A stretch of 64,000 nucleotides of DNA from Anniella stebbinsi (taxonomy: Eukaryota > Chordata > Lepidosauria > Squamata > Anniellidae). The notes under the pieces are model-generated. The model saw nothing but the letters and a program-made list of their open reading frames with translations. It did no database searches and had not been told where the DNA came from. Below, piece by piece: positions 10,611-21,164 of this stretch. The stretch lies in the NCBI GenBank assembly GCA_029215795.1, contig JARDYH010000007.1:79495763-79559762 (forward strand), written 5' to 3'. The number at the start of each line of letters is the position of its first letter. Position 1 is the stretch's first letter. The position numbers and the translations under genes are program-made.

Positions 10611-10852
10611 ATTTATTTATTTATTTATTACATTTATATCCCACATTTTTTTTCTTCCTTGAGGAACCCAAGGTGGCCTACATAATCCTCCTCCTCTCCA
10701 TTTTATCATCACAACAACAACCCTGTGAGGTAGGTTGGTCTGAGAGTCTGTGACTGGCCCAAAGTCACCCAGTGAGCTTCCATGGTGGAGTGGGGACTAG
10801 AACTCAGATTTCCTGACTCCCAGTCCAACACTCTAACCACTACACCACAAGC
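10611..10852 (-). mobile_element. CORE-type SINE, antisense
   Basis: An (AAAT)n tail on the left is followed by 'cttgaggaacccaagg', 'acaacaaccctgtgaggtagg' and 'ctaaccactacacca'. This is the full reverse complement of the SINE at 4931-5149. Confidence 0.85.
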
Positions 10853-11670
10853 ACAGGGGGAGTTGAACCTCTTTCAACCTATGGGTCAAATTCTATTTTG
10901 GAGATGTTCTTCAGAGACACATGATAGTGGTGGACCTGGCCAAAGAGAAGACAGCATGGCCAAAAATACTAATATATTTTAGCCTGAAGCTCTTCCTGGC
11001 AGCAACTAAGCCTTAGGGGAGGCATTTCAACCTCTTAAAATGGGGAAAAGCAGGGAAGCAGGGAAACCACCCAATAGTTTGTGGTTGGGGGAAAGGAGGT
11101 GGGACCAGGGGAAGGGGGTGTGGCCATCCAGGGAACCCTGGAGGAGCAAACTGGCACCCCAGGTAGGCTGAATTTGGCCCATGGGCCTGAAGTTCTGCTC
11201 CGTCCTTAAGGGTATCACTCCACTCCAGCCTTCTCCAACCTAGTTCCCTCCTATCAATTGAGGGCAGCAACCTATGTCAACAATGGGCATACTGGCTGGA
11301 AATGATGGAAGTTGTAGTCCAACACATCTGGAGGTCACCAATATTCCAATACTAAATAATCAGGATACATACTGGGGTGGGGGGAGGAAAAGAGATTTAA
11401 TTAGCATCTGAATGCTGGAGAGGCTGCCAAGTGGTTGGCACATATGAGCGCATGTGGTGGGACTGCGTTGAGACTGCAGTGTTTTCTAAGATTACCCAGA
11501 TTGTAAAAGTTGAAGTACATATGGATTCAGCATTGGATCAAATGAATTTATTTGTTGGAAGTGAATATGAATATGAAGCATAAGGGGCTGATTTCACATC
11601 TTTTATTTGCTGCTAGAAAAGTAATAGTGTTACATTGGAAGGACCTTGAATTTTAGTGCTGAGCTGAATC
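10853..11670. other. Single-copy DNA with MITE fragment at 11289-11345
   Basis: It contains another 'gttgtagtccaacacatctggagg' fragment and a 'ggtaggctgaatttggcccatgggcctgaagttc' type piece shared in spirit with 23295-23360. No gene is seen. Confidence 0.45.
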
Positions 11671-12600
11671 TTGCCCTCTATTTTCAGGAACGTTCTCCCT
11701 GAAAAAGGCATAGTTTTTTCTGCCTCGTTCGCAGGGCAAGGGAGAAATTCACAGAATTTTCTCCTTGGGGACGGGGACAGGATTTCCACATGCCTTTTTA
11801 AATGTAGCTGGTTGCTGATGGGCCTTTTCCCTATTTTTTTAGTTTTTCAAAATAACACCCCTCCCTTCCTCCAGCATTTGGAGTCCAGCAGTTCTTTGTG
11901 AATGCCTATTGGAGACCATGTGACCTCTCCCTCTCCAATAAGCATCCAGTAAGCACTTCTGGGCTCTTGAAAATGCTGGGGGTATTTATTTATTTATTGC
12001 ATTTCTATACTTCCCAATAGCTGAAGCTCTCTGGGCTGTTCATAAAAGTTAAAACCATCAAATACGAATCAAAGTATAAACCAAACAACAGTGTCAAAAC
12101 ACAATATAGAAATACGATATAAAAGCACAACCAGGGTAAAACCAGACAGCAATGCAGAGATTTATACAGATTTAAAATACAAATTTAAAATATGGATTTA
12201 AAGCAGCAAAGTTAAAAGACTAGGATGATGAACTGTTAAAATACTGAGAGAATAAGAAGGTCTTCACCAGGCGTCTACAAGAGTACAATGTACGTGCCAA
12301 GCGAGCCTCTCTAGGGAGCTCATTCCACAGCCGTGGTGCCACAGCAGAGGAGGCCCTCCTCCTGGTAGCCACCTGCCTCACCAGGAAAGAAAGAAGACCC
12401 CTCAACAACTGGCTGCTTTAAAAAGGTATGTAAAAAACCTGTCCCCAGCCCAAGGAGAAAATTCTCTGAAATTCTCACCTCTCCCAGTCAATTTTGCCCA
12501 AATGTTTGTCCCCCTCCCCTCCTAAATGCTGAAAATGGAATGGTCAAAATTTTCAGCACAGCACTATTACATTTAGCACTATTAAATAAAGACTTGAATA
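11671..12600. mobile_element. Palindromic MITE split by a LINE 3' end
   Basis: The left arm holds 'attcacagaattttctccttgggga' (about 11745-11770). The right arm holds its imperfect inverse 'ccaaggagaaaattctctgaaatt' (about 12450-12474). The two arms are separated by the antisense LINE end at 11983-12420. Outer limits are approximate. Confidence 0.5.
11983..12420 (-). mobile_element. LINE (L2/CR1 group) 3' end, antisense, with C-terminal coding remnant
   Basis: The left edge is an AAAT tail. The minus strand encodes the conserved C-terminal LINE block RRRASSAVAPRLWNELPREA (about 12310-12370), then a stop and a 3' UTR ending in 'cagagagcttcagctattggg'. The same subfamily occurs at 47011-47243, 51147-51583 and 53052-53651. 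Confidence 0.8.
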
Positions 12601-12883
12601 TGTAGTATAAATTGGTGTGGAGGACAGCAATAATGGGAAAATTGTCATTTAAATTACAGGTCGTGAGAGGTCATTGGAAGCATGATTCTTTTGTTGCTGT
12701 TTGGTTACTGTTTATTGAATATAAACTGAGCCTTACGTTATTTTTTCTTTTAGAGAAAAATCCACATTTTTTTGTTAGGCCTTGAAAAACCTGCCTGCTC
12801 TCCTCCCTTTGATACCGTTTGCTCCAGTTTGAAGTTTGTTTGCTAAGAAGAGCGGCTCTTTCCTTTTGACAGGGGCTCAAGCC

Positions 12884-12957
12884 CTTTTTTTTTTTTTTTG
12901 CCAGCCTGTCTGGGATGTTCAGCTTATTTGAAATATGGCTTTTTGGGGGGGGGGGGA
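12884..12957. repeat. Poly-T and poly-G runs
   Basis: A T run near 12887-12899 and a G run near 12944-12956. These are homopolymers with no other feature. Confidence 0.85.
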
Positions 12958-13399
12958 GAATTCTAAAGCTTTCAGCTTGTGATGTAAAAGCTCACTTCCT
13001 TGCTTTGACAATGGTTAGATTTCTCCCCCTTCTTTTCCCCTCCCATTCAGATTCTGTAAAAGCTAGCATAACCAACACAAAAGAAACCTTTGATACTTAT
13101 CTTTGGCTGAAAAAAGGATCAACAAACAAGATACTTTGCGAGGAAATAAAACAACATAACCACTTCTCTGGAGCTTATCATTTCCCCCTCCCCACCTCTG
13201 TTTTACAAGTGGCTTTCTATTTTCTGCTGAGGCTTTGAAAGTGAGAGCTGTGTGAAACGTGGACAGCTTTGTTGAGGTATAAAAAGAAACTTTTACGTCC
13301 CCTCATGCAGAAGTCTGTTGTACCTTAACGAGTAAGAATGCAGCTTTAATCTGGGCCAGGATATAGCACTTCAAAAATTCTATATGGAAGGTGTCACAG
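12958..13399. other. Single-copy DNA, nothing recognised
   Basis: No repeat or coding signal is recognised. Confidence 0.45.
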
Positions 13400-13719
13400 T
13401 AGGGTGACCCGATAAAATCCAGGTCAGGGCTCATGTAACTTTTACAGTTGTAGAGCAAAGGGAATTTCAGCCAGTGTCATTTGTATGCAATTAGTTCCTG
13501 GTGAAATTCCCTCTTCATCACAACAGTTAAAGTTGCAGGGGCCCTGCCTTCTTTTGTATATGGTCACTCTAGTATAGTGCCTGCAACTTTAACTGTTGTG
13601 ATGAAGAGGGGATTTCACCAGGAACTAATTGCATACAAATGACACTGGCTGAAATTCTCTTTTCTCTGCAACTGTTAAAGTTACATGAGCCCTGACCTGG
13701 ATTTTATCTGGTCATCCTA
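13400..13719 (+). mobile_element. 320-bp foldback hAT-like element, copy C
   Basis: It has the same inverted-dimer structure, with TAGGGTGACCCGATAAAATC and its inverse at the ends. The 8-bp flanks (tgtcacag and atgattgg) do not match. It either recombined with another copy or inserted at the end of the LINE that begins at 13720, with one flank lost. Confidence 0.88.
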
Positions 13720-14050
13720 ATGATTGGACCGTCTTGTCCCTGTTATCAGTCTGGCTTCTGAACCATCTTGAGGCAGCCCCATGTACAGTGCATTGTAATA
13801 ATCTAACTTGGAGGTTACCAAAGCATAGATCACTGAAGCCAGGTTATCTCTGTACAGGTAGGGGCATAGCTGGGGCACCAACCAAAGCTGGTAAAAGGCA
13901 CTTTGTGCCACTGAGGCGACTTGAGCCTCAAGTGACAAATATGGTGCCAGGAGGACCCCCAAGCTATGAACCTGCTCCTTCAGGGGTGGTGTGCAACCCA
14001 ATCAGAACAAGTTGAGCACCCTCCATCTAGGCAGGGTTGGGGGCCTGGGC
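13720..14050 (-). pseudogene. LINE (L2/CR1 group) ORF2 C-terminal remnant
   Basis: The minus strand from about 14001 to 13717 reads EQVHSLGVLLAPYLSLEAQV, then YLYRDNLASVIYALVTSKLD and ALYMGLP. This is the segment just after the reverse transcriptase fingers/palm of L2-like LINEs. One frame is mostly open, with decay toward the end. It stops abruptly at the foldback element on its 3' side. It is a retrotransposon fossil, not a host gene. Confidence 0.8.
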
Positions 14051-14071
14051 TCAATTGGCTTTCATGTGGGT

Positions 14072-14788
14072 TAGGCTGACCAGGTGGCTCGGGATTTCCC
14101 GGTCCTAACCGGGAATCCAGGGGCGAACCGGCCCAACCGGGGGCGGGGGGGCAAACCGGGGTGGCAGCAAGCAAGGAGCGGCGGTAGACCCGGCGGCGGT
14201 GGCGGCGGAGGAGCCCGGGAAGCGGCCGCCCCAGCAGGTAAGTGCCTTCCCTCACGCCTCACGCTCCTTACCCGCAGGGGCGTCCGCTTCCCTCCGGTGC
14301 TCGAATCTACTGAGAAACAGGCTTCGCGGCCTGTCCTTCAGTAGCGCGCCGGGTGATGACATCAGTAGATGCGAGCACCGGAGGGAAGTGGACGCCCCTG
14401 CGGGTAAGCAGCGCGAGGCGTGGGGCGCGGGGCACTTACCTGCTGGGGAAGCCTGGTCCGCCTCCGCCTCCGCCACCCTGCCGGGTCTGCCGCCGTGCCG
14501 CCGCTGCGTCCGCCGCCAGCAGGTCCGCCGCCGTGTTACCGCTGCCCCGCCGCCACCGGGTCCACCGCCCCGCCGTGCTGCCAACGCCGCCGATGCTGCC
14601 GGGTCTGCCGCCGCACCGCCGGGTCCGCCGCCGCGCCGCCGCCGGGTCCCCCGCTGGCTCGTAAGACCAGCGGCTGCGCGGAAGAGGCGGGGGAGGGCCG
14701 ATTACGTCACTTCCGGATCCGGCCCTCCCCTGCCTCTTCCGCGCGGCCGCTGGCCTTACGAGCCGGCGGGGGACCCGGCGGCGGTGGT

Positions 14789-14826
<38 letters not shown>

Positions 14827-15013
14827 AGGCAGCAGAAGAGAATCCGGTAGGTCTGGGCTGATGTTTTTGGGGGTGGGTGGCTTGGTGGGGGTGGTGGTTT
14901 TGGGTGGGGGGGTGGCTTGGGGGGTTTGTTTTGGGGGGGTGGCTTGGTGGAGGGGTTGTTTTGGGTGGCGGGGGGGGGACCGGGATTTTGGGTTCCAAAA
15001 TCTGGTCACCCTA
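14072..15013 (+). mobile_element. GC-rich non-autonomous hAT-like element, 942 bp
   Basis: The ends are TAGGCTGACCAGGTGGCTC and AAAATCTGGTCACCCTA. A perfect 8-bp target-site duplication, atgtgggt, lies at 14064-14071 and 15014-15021. The left third shares the palindrome arm (ACTGAGAAACAGGCTTCGCG, then GGGTGATGACATCA) with 2382-2835. The middle is a CCG/CGG-rich low-complexity tract, then a second palindrome around 14660-14765 with TTACGTCACTTCCGG at its centre. The right part is a G-rich (GGGGTGGCTTGG)n-like tract. The long frames inside it are low-complexity artefacts. Confidence 0.9.
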
Positions 15014-15021
15014 ATGTGGGT

Positions 15022-15382
15022 TAAACTGAAAGCTTTCTGCTCCCTCACTCTCCTTTTCTGGCAAGCTCCTCCTATCCTTTTAAAATCCCTTCCCAGGAGC
15101 ATTTTCCATTTAAACTCTTTCATGTAGGATGCCAAGCCTTCTGCTAAGCTGGCTAAAGCATGGCCTAGAGGCTATGCCAGCAATTCAAATGAAGAAAGGA
15201 GTTGATTGATGCTCATGATGACCACTAAAATTGTGGAGAAGGGGAAAGACAATGAACACCTTTGTGGACATATCAGACTCAAATCTTGATTTATTCTTGG
15301 AAGGAGATGAGCGTTATGATTTTGGCTAATGAAAAGCAACTTGCTGTTAGCCAGTCCTGCAGTTCTGAGGGTTTCCCCCCTA
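15022..15382. other. Single-copy DNA, nothing recognised
   Basis: No repeat, RNA gene or exon is recognised. Confidence 0.45.
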
Positions 15383-15383
15383 G

Positions 15384-15415
<32 letters not shown>

Positions 15416-15484
15416 CTTCTTCTTCTTCTTCTTCTTCTTCTTCTTCTTCTTCTTCTATTATTATTATTATTATTATTATTATTA
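15383..15484. repeat. Compound (TTG)n(TTC)n(TTA)n microsatellite
   Basis: Three successive trinucleotide phases occur without interruption: TTG at 15383-15415, TTC at 15416-15456 and ATT/TTA at 15457-15484. The last phase is the tail of the antisense SINE that follows, so the array probably grew from a SINE tail. Confidence 0.93.
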
Positions 15485-15703
15485 CATTTATATCCCACCT
15501 TTTTCTTCCAAGGAACCCAAGGCAGCATACATAATCCTCCTCTCCATTTTATTCTCAAAAACAACAACCCTGTGAAGTAGGCTGGGCTGAGAGTCTGTGA
15601 CTGGCCCAAAGTCATCCAGTGGGTTTCCATGGCTGAGCGAGGACTAGAACCTGGCTCTCCCAACTCCCAGTCCAACACTTTAGCCACTACACCACACTGG
15701 CAC
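15485..15703 (-). mobile_element. CORE-type SINE, antisense
   Basis: It is the reverse complement of 4931-5149, with 'aacaacaaccctgtgaagtagg' and the tRNA-like 'tagccactacaccaca' end. Its A-rich tail is the microsatellite at 15383-15484. Confidence 0.85.
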
Positions 15704-15727
15704 TCCTCCTCCTCCTCCTCCTCCTCT
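15703..15727. repeat. (CTC)n microsatellite
   Basis: About eight CTC units directly follow the SINE head. Simple repeats thus flank the SINE on both sides. Confidence 0.9.
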
Positions 15728-15982
15728 GATATTTTGTGAGTGACCTTTGCAGAAGCACAATGTGTTCCTCTGAGGAGCAAAGACGGGGTTGGGATATACT
15801 ACACATAAAATATAACAGCTAAGAGAAGAAATTCATGTGTCAGAAAAGGGAATCATGAAGCACACTCAGGAAAGAAAATAAAATCCCTGTTTTCACGGGT
15901 TGAGATAGCTTGGGAAGATGCATAGATGGAACAAGGGTATTTTGAAGAGTTGGCAATATTGCAATGAACATACATAAACTGA

Positions 15983-16264
15983 GAGCTTCAGGGCCTCATA
16001 TGCTATGGCCCTGCTGAAGAATCCTCTTCAGAGGAAAAGTTAAAGCTCCCAGAGACAAAGAGCTTCAAGGAGCATCAACAAGAGCCTGGGATTTGGGGAG
16101 AATTGGCTGTGGGTCCATCCCCTCAAGAAGAGGGGACCTCCACTTCTGAGACTGAGGCTGAGCAACCACCTAGTCCCCAAGAGTGGCAGCATTTCAAGGG
16201 GCAGGCTAGAGGAACCCCTGAGAGAAGGAGTGCCCGTTTGCCAAGGAAGGCTTCCCCTGGATAA
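15983..16264 (+). CDS. Open frame of 93 codons, possible 3' coding end of a retroelement
   Basis: I do not recognise a host gene. The frame runs from just after a stop at 15980-15982 to TAA at 16262-16264. It begins without a usable ATG and is hydrophilic, Glu/Ser/Pro-rich in the middle (TSTSETEAEQPPSPQE). It ends in a basic tail (ERRSARLPRKASPG). Such acidic-then-basic C-termini with RRSxRxPRK are seen at the end of some LTR-retrotransposon pol proteins. The non-coding stretch after it could be an LTR-like region, but no LTR boundary or second LTR is visible. It could equally be chance or an exon fragment. Confidence 0.28.
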   Translation, partial: ELQGLICYGPAEESSSEEKLKLPETKSFKEHQQEPGIWGELAVGPSPQEEGTSTSETEAEQPPSPQEWQHFKGQARGTPERRSARLPRKASPG

Positions 16265-16712
16265 AGGACTCTTGTGAGGAGAGCCCTCCTCATTAGTACG
16301 ATTTCTTCCAGAAGCCTCTGATAAGCTGCAGCTGAATTCTGGGTGGGGCTCTGGAAGCTCCAGTTTATAAGTCTCACTCCTAGGCAGAGAGAGCTGCTAG
16401 AATAACGTGTTTATTTCAGCTCCCATTACTTTGAAATTTTGCTTCTCTGTGAACTGTGACTCCTGGAAACAAGACCCTGCTTTTGAACTGCCAATTTTTC
16501 TGTGCTGGTAATACTGTGTTTTTGACCTTTTGCTTGCCTGATGACTTTGCTAAATAGATTTGCCCCAAGAGTGAGCCTGCTCCAGCCAAATCAGGACATT
16601 GTAAACTGAGCAGGGGTGATTTGGGTGCCACACCATGTTAATGTTTGGACAGCCAGGGCTGGTGTCCATGGTTGGCTGTGTCTCCAGTATCTGAGGCAGT
16701 AAACTTGTGTAT
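16265..16712. other. Non-coding stretch following the 93-codon frame
   Basis: No repeat is shared with the rest of the window. If the preceding frame belongs to a retroelement, this would be its 3' untranslated/LTR part. I see no TG...CA boundary pair to prove it. Confidence 0.3.
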
Positions 16713-16860
16713 ACCAGTTGCTGGGGAACATGGGTAGGAGGGTGCTGTTGCACTGCGTCCTGCTTGTGGGTTCTTGGTCAACTGTGGTTGGCCACTGTGG
16801 AAACAGAGTTTTAGACTAGACTCTTATGTTCTTAATATGGGAGAAAATGAAACTAACAGA
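16713..16860 (+). mobile_element. Non-coding dispersed repeat ('ttgctggggaacatgggtagg' family)
   Basis: It shares 'gttgctggggaacatggg', 'ggtgctgttgca' and 'cctgcttgtgggttc' with 41007-41130 (sense) and with 26252-26362 and 47903-48002 (antisense). It has no coding capacity and no terminal inverted repeat, and probably derives from a retroposon 3' end. Confidence 0.65.
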
Positions 16861-17029
16861 TTTGTCTGATCCTAGCATTACTTAACCTGTTCCCATGATA
16901 TCACTAGAGATGTCCTTGGTAGGCTGGTGGTATGGTAAGCATATATTTAAACTGCTCTCTAAAAAAAGACTCCGAAGTGCCCTACAATAAATAATCCATT
17001 GAAATCTCCTTATATAAAAAAGACACGTT

Positions 17030-17160
17030 TAAGACTAACAGATTTATTATTGCATAAACTTTGATAGACTACAGATTGTTGTCCACGAACTCTTATGTCA
17101 TTATAAATCTGTTAGTCTTTAAGGTGCCACAAAACTCTCTTGCTGCTGTTGCGTTTTTGG
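17030..17160. repeat. Inverted pair of a 'ctgttagtctttaaggtgccaca' repeat
   Basis: 'aagactaacagatttatt' near 17031-17048 and its inverse 'aaatctgttagtcttt' near 17104-17120 lie about 60 bp apart. The sense form 'aataaatctgtcagtttttaaggtgccac' recurs at 28978-29006. Confidence 0.6.
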
Positions 17161-17630
17161 CTGCAACAGAAAAACAAGGCTATCTCTCTGGAAACTCATA
17201 AAAAAGAGTATGATAAATAAAAGAGAAGCAAACACCTTCCATTCACTTTCAGAGTCAACTGCCTCACTGATGAGATTGAATAAATGACTCTATGTTAATG
17301 GAGATTTCTAAAAAAAAATCTTGTCTTAATCTAGTCATCAGATTTTCTTCTGCCTTGGTTAAGAAATCGAGTTAGGAACTCCATTGTGAGAAGGTTGTCA
17401 AGCAGTTCGAAGTGCAAAGTTTACAGAAATTCTCAGCATAGTTTTTCATTTCTTTGCTTAATTTGCAAAGTTATTAAAGAAAAGAATTTTTTTGGAGCTG
17501 TCTTTAATAGTTGCTCACTGCTTTTTTGCTTTTTTAAAAAAAGAGTTTCCTAGAAACTCTTGCCGCAAGCCTTCACGCAAAAGGCAAACGTATAAATATG
17601 TGTTTCAAAAGGAAAGCCATTGGACTATAA
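17161..17630. other. Single-copy AT-rich DNA
   Basis: No repeat is recognised and no coding signal is seen. Confidence 0.45.
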
Positions 17631-17638
17631 TTCCCACC

Positions 17639-17954
17639 CAGTGCCGGATTTAAACTTGTTGTGGCTGGCCTAAACTACCCTCTTCAACAAATAATATTTT
17701 TTTTTAATGGAAAATAGGGGCTGCACAATTAAATGGAATTTGGTAGTCGTGTAATATAGGTATTTAAAATGCAAGTCATGTATATGTGTGCACATTCTAA
17801 CACTATTTCCCCTTCTGAAGAGGTCTTCATTTTGTATGATGTTTATGGTTTCCCAGTGGCAATGTTGTAAACATCTTTCTTTCTAACGCGAGGCCCCTCG
17901 TAATGTGAGGCCCTAAGCTGTAGCTTGTTTAGCTTGTACGTAAATCCGTCCCTG
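17639..17954 (+). mobile_element. Non-autonomous hAT element, CAGTGCCGG ends, 316 bp
   Basis: The left end CAGTGCCGGATTTAAAC is answered by GTAAATCCGTCCCTG at the right. The 8-bp flanks ttcccacc (17631-17638) and ctcccacc (17955-17962) match at 7 of 8 positions. The CAG...CTG ends and 8-bp duplication fit hAT transposons. There is no transposase. Confidence 0.85.
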
Positions 17955-17962
17955 CTCCCACC

Positions 17963-18716
17963 ATTTCTAGAACTGCCCGTGATGACTGGATGATGTGGAC
18001 ATTGACATGAACAGTGCTAAAGGGTGAGCTAGGCAAGTTCCAGTCATAGTTGCCCATTATTTACTTATTTCATTTCTATATCACCTAACAGAACCCTTCC
18101 ACCCTGGGCGGTTCACGACAATTAATTCCATTCATAGTCCATGAAGTTGTCCACTAGCGTTGTTAACTACATTCATTCATTGTATTTCTACATTGACCCA
18201 TAGCCAAAGCTTTTTGGGCATTTCTTTTCATTTCTTTTCTTTTTAAACCCCATTAAAATGCCTTACACAAAGTATGCAAAAGCAGTTGAGTAAAACCATA
18301 TAAACAGGCAATGCACAGGAGCCTCGCATAAAGTTTTGTTGGCTTGAAAAGGAACCTCGACATCACGGATTCTCGTGGCAGTGAATTCTTGAGGGTGGAG
18401 GATGTAGGGAAGAGAGAGGAAGAAGATTCCCCCATTTGTTTTTTACCTGGTAGGTGAAGGGATGCTGGGAAGGCCTGTGTTGCAGGTCATGAGCAATCTG
18501 GATGCAGCACCAGGGACTTGGTTGGGTCTAGTGGGTGAGAGGACCACAGAGAAACCAGGGCTTCCCTGGAATCACCAACGCTTTCCTTCACACTACAGAT
18601 GTGCACTTGTTTGGGGAAAAAATAAAATTGATCCAAAGAAGGATCATTCAGTTCAATGTTCATTTTCTAAAAGGAATGCATTGAAGAAAAAATGGGAGCA
18701 AATGAGTAGATGGTGC
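17963..18716. other. Mostly single-copy DNA
   Basis: A weak LINE-end-like piece ('tttctatatcacctaacagaacc') lies near 18076-18110. No gene is recognised. Confidence 0.4.
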
Positions 18717-18720
18717 CCCC

Positions 18721-18782
18721 CCCATTGGACTTGATGGCCTTATAGGCCCCTTCCAACTCTATTATTCATTGATTCTATGATT
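18721..18782 (+). mobile_element. CR1-like LINE 3' terminus
   Basis: 'cttgatggccttataggccccttccaactct' followed by 'attctatgatt' is the sense form of the CR1-like 3' end seen antisense at 32031-32307 and 58858-59102. It is strongly truncated. Confidence 0.75.
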
Positions 18783-19309
18783 GTTGCTATGTATTCCTCA
18801 TTTGTACCTTATAGGGGAAGGAGACTTACTGTTCATTGGAGTCATCGGGTGTACTGACTTTGGGGGTGGCTTCTCTTGCTTCCCACCATTTCTTCAAAAA
18901 TGCCCTAGACATTCATGCCATTTTAATGGGGGTGGGAATGGTGGCTGCCAACAAAAGCAGCCATTTTTGTGTGGCTGGCAGAGACCATTATGTCCCAGAA
19001 TGCCCTGAATGATGCAATGTCAAGGACATTTGTGGGGGGGGCAGGATGGTGATTGCCAGGAGGGGTCACCAAAGTCAAGAGGAACTGAAAAAAGAAAGGA
19101 GAACAGCCCCCTGCACCTGCACACACAATTATTGCAGGTTAATTAAACAAATAGATGTACAATGAACGAATAGCAAAACAAACATGATTTAAATAAATGA
19201 CCAGTAAGTTGAGAGAAGGATTTAATAATAAAAAATGAATGCAGTACTAAAACATTTTTTCTTACGTACCCTTCCTTCATACCTCCTGACAAAACGCAAA
19301 GTTAAAGTG
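18783..19309. other. Single-copy DNA with imperfect inverted 'gccattttaatgg/ggcagccattttt' words
   Basis: The words 'agaatgccctgaatgatgcaatg' and 'aatgccctagacattcatgcc' suggest a small decayed palindromic element at about 18890-19060. Boundaries are unclear. Confidence 0.35.
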
Positions 19310-19730
19310 TTATGATTAATAACCTGTCTCAGCCTTATATCAATGTCTAATTTACTGCTCTTTTATTATTGAGTTTGATGAGTAATTGCACCTTCTCCAC
19401 TTACAAATTTTGTACCAGTGGGTACTTTTATTTGGCGCAATCATGACAACAGATGAATGCAACTCAAGTAGAGTCATTCAAACAGAAATTATTCCTTACA
19501 GCTCCAGCACTCACACCGTCCGACAAGACATAGCGAGAGCCTTTGACTAATCTGTGAATCCACCTAATCTCTCCCTTGTCCAAGAAGGTCAAGATTCAAA
19601 ACATAAAACAAACCATTCCAGCTGAAAGTCAGCACTTTGAGCTCAATGGCAGTTAATGGGCGGAATCTATGGATAGATAAAGGAGAGTGGGGGGGCATTT
19701 AAATGTACCATCCCCACACTGCATTTTGTT
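19310..19730. other. AT-rich single-copy block, candidate conserved non-coding element
   Basis: It contains dense TTAATAA/ATTGAG-type words and several unique CpG-containing motifs ('tttggcgcaatcatgac', 'caccgtccgacaagacatagcgagag'). No repeat is seen. Together with 9690-10140, 42690-42960 and 52000-52440 it has the texture of a developmental enhancer; this is an inference only. Confidence 0.35.
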
Positions 19731-21160
19731 TGGAATAAACAGCTGCTAGCTTTTCGTAGCCGATTTCATATCTTAAACAAGAATGCGTGACGGTTTGTCA
19801 GCACTTGTTACGGTTTAATGCCTAACGAACCACATATAGCAGTTCTGAATGCTATATAATGCACCTTGTCTGTTTTCCCCTGCTCTGTTACAGAAGAGAT
19901 AGAGAGATGGGGGAGCAAGGAAGGGAGTAGATCAGAAAACTGATGTGGTAAAGAACAACAAAGCACCCCAAAGATAAAGATAAATAGGTTAATTCATAGA
20001 GCATAGTCCTATTTGGGCATCCTCATGTACGATTAACAATTGGGAGCATGACTGTGACCACATTGGTTATGTACCTGTTGTCACATCACTGATGGACTTG
20101 GCTTTCCACCATCTCCCCTAGAGGTGGGGTACCTCAGTCTTGCAGGTCAAATCTGGCCATCCTGGGGTCCCAGGCCATTATCATATGGGAGGTTTGATGC
20201 ATACCCACCTTGATGTTGCTCCACTTCTTCAGCGCTGGACTCGCAAGACGTCATCCCCGTCATGCTGTTCTCTCACCCTGAGGTCATTGTTTTTTTTAAA
20301 AAAAGTTTCTGTTTCAATATATCCCTGAATGGGCAAAGTCTGAAAGGCACAGGCAGGTATTGCAGGTACCTCAGCAATACCGAGCATGTGTAAATCAAAA
20401 TGCTAGACTTGTATAGGAAATGGAGTTGGAATCCGTAGAAGCAAACTGGGGGGGGGGGAGTGTAGGTGTGATAAAGCTCCCAATCCGGCTCTCTAAGGGC
20501 CCTCAGGTGGCCATGCTTTCTTTCATGGTCCCATCTACCACTGGAATGTGGCCCCTTAAGAACTTCTCTGAAATTAGATCCAGGGTGGAGAACCTCCTTC
20601 AGCCAGAAGGCAGGATTCAAACATTGAGAACCCTGTCGATAGATAGTGTTACTTGTTCTATGTTGTCTGTCTGCTTCTCATGATCTAGAACCCTGTGAGA
20701 TCAGGGTCCCACATCATGGGGAGGGTCCAGCAAGCTTCTCTACAGAAATTCTGCAACACGTGGACAGTGGGGCCAGCAGGGGTGGGCTCAGTGGAGTGGC
20801 CCCATGTTCCCCATCAATGGTGTGAGGGAAAATGACTGAATAAGGCCAATATTATCACTATACCCCACCCCCAAGGAAAGATCATCAATAAATAGTTCTA
20901 CAGGTATTATATATATTGTAGCTATAGACAGGATCTGTTCTTGGATTCTCCATTTTATCGGAAGGGATGGCTGATCCTGACTTCTTTCCCTTCCTTGTTG
21001 AAAGAAGAACATGGAATTTGGACTGTATCACTGATTGACAGAGGTTGGTAAAGATCAACGGGAGAACAGCTTGTGTGGACCAGCATCTTTACCATGAGCC
21101 AGTCCTAACCACATCTCCTCATTGCTCCCCTCCCTGCGTGAGAACAACTTAGATTTTGGA
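19731..21160. other. Single-copy DNA, nothing recognised
   Basis: It holds short homopolymers (G run near 20448-20457). No gene is seen. Possible traces of a decayed 'gcaggtcaaatctggccatcc' repeat occur near 20140-20190. Confidence 0.45.
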
Positions 21161-21164
21161 CAGA

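Noticed and set aside
13717..14001. Host gene encoding a 94-residue protein
   Set aside because: The sequence is a recognisable C-terminal piece of LINE ORF2, truncated at a transposon.
14199..15135. Long open frames of 220 and 235 codons (plus) and 142 codons (minus)
   Set aside because: All lie inside the 942-bp transposon, overlap each other on both strands, and consist of low-complexity Pro/Arg/Ala or Gly runs from CCG/CGG-rich DNA. No domain, splice site pattern or conserved composition is present.
15172..15780. 202-codon minus-strand frame with Asn, Arg and Thr runs
   Set aside because: The runs are the translated (TTG)n(TTC)n(TTA)n microsatellite, and the rest is antisense SINE.
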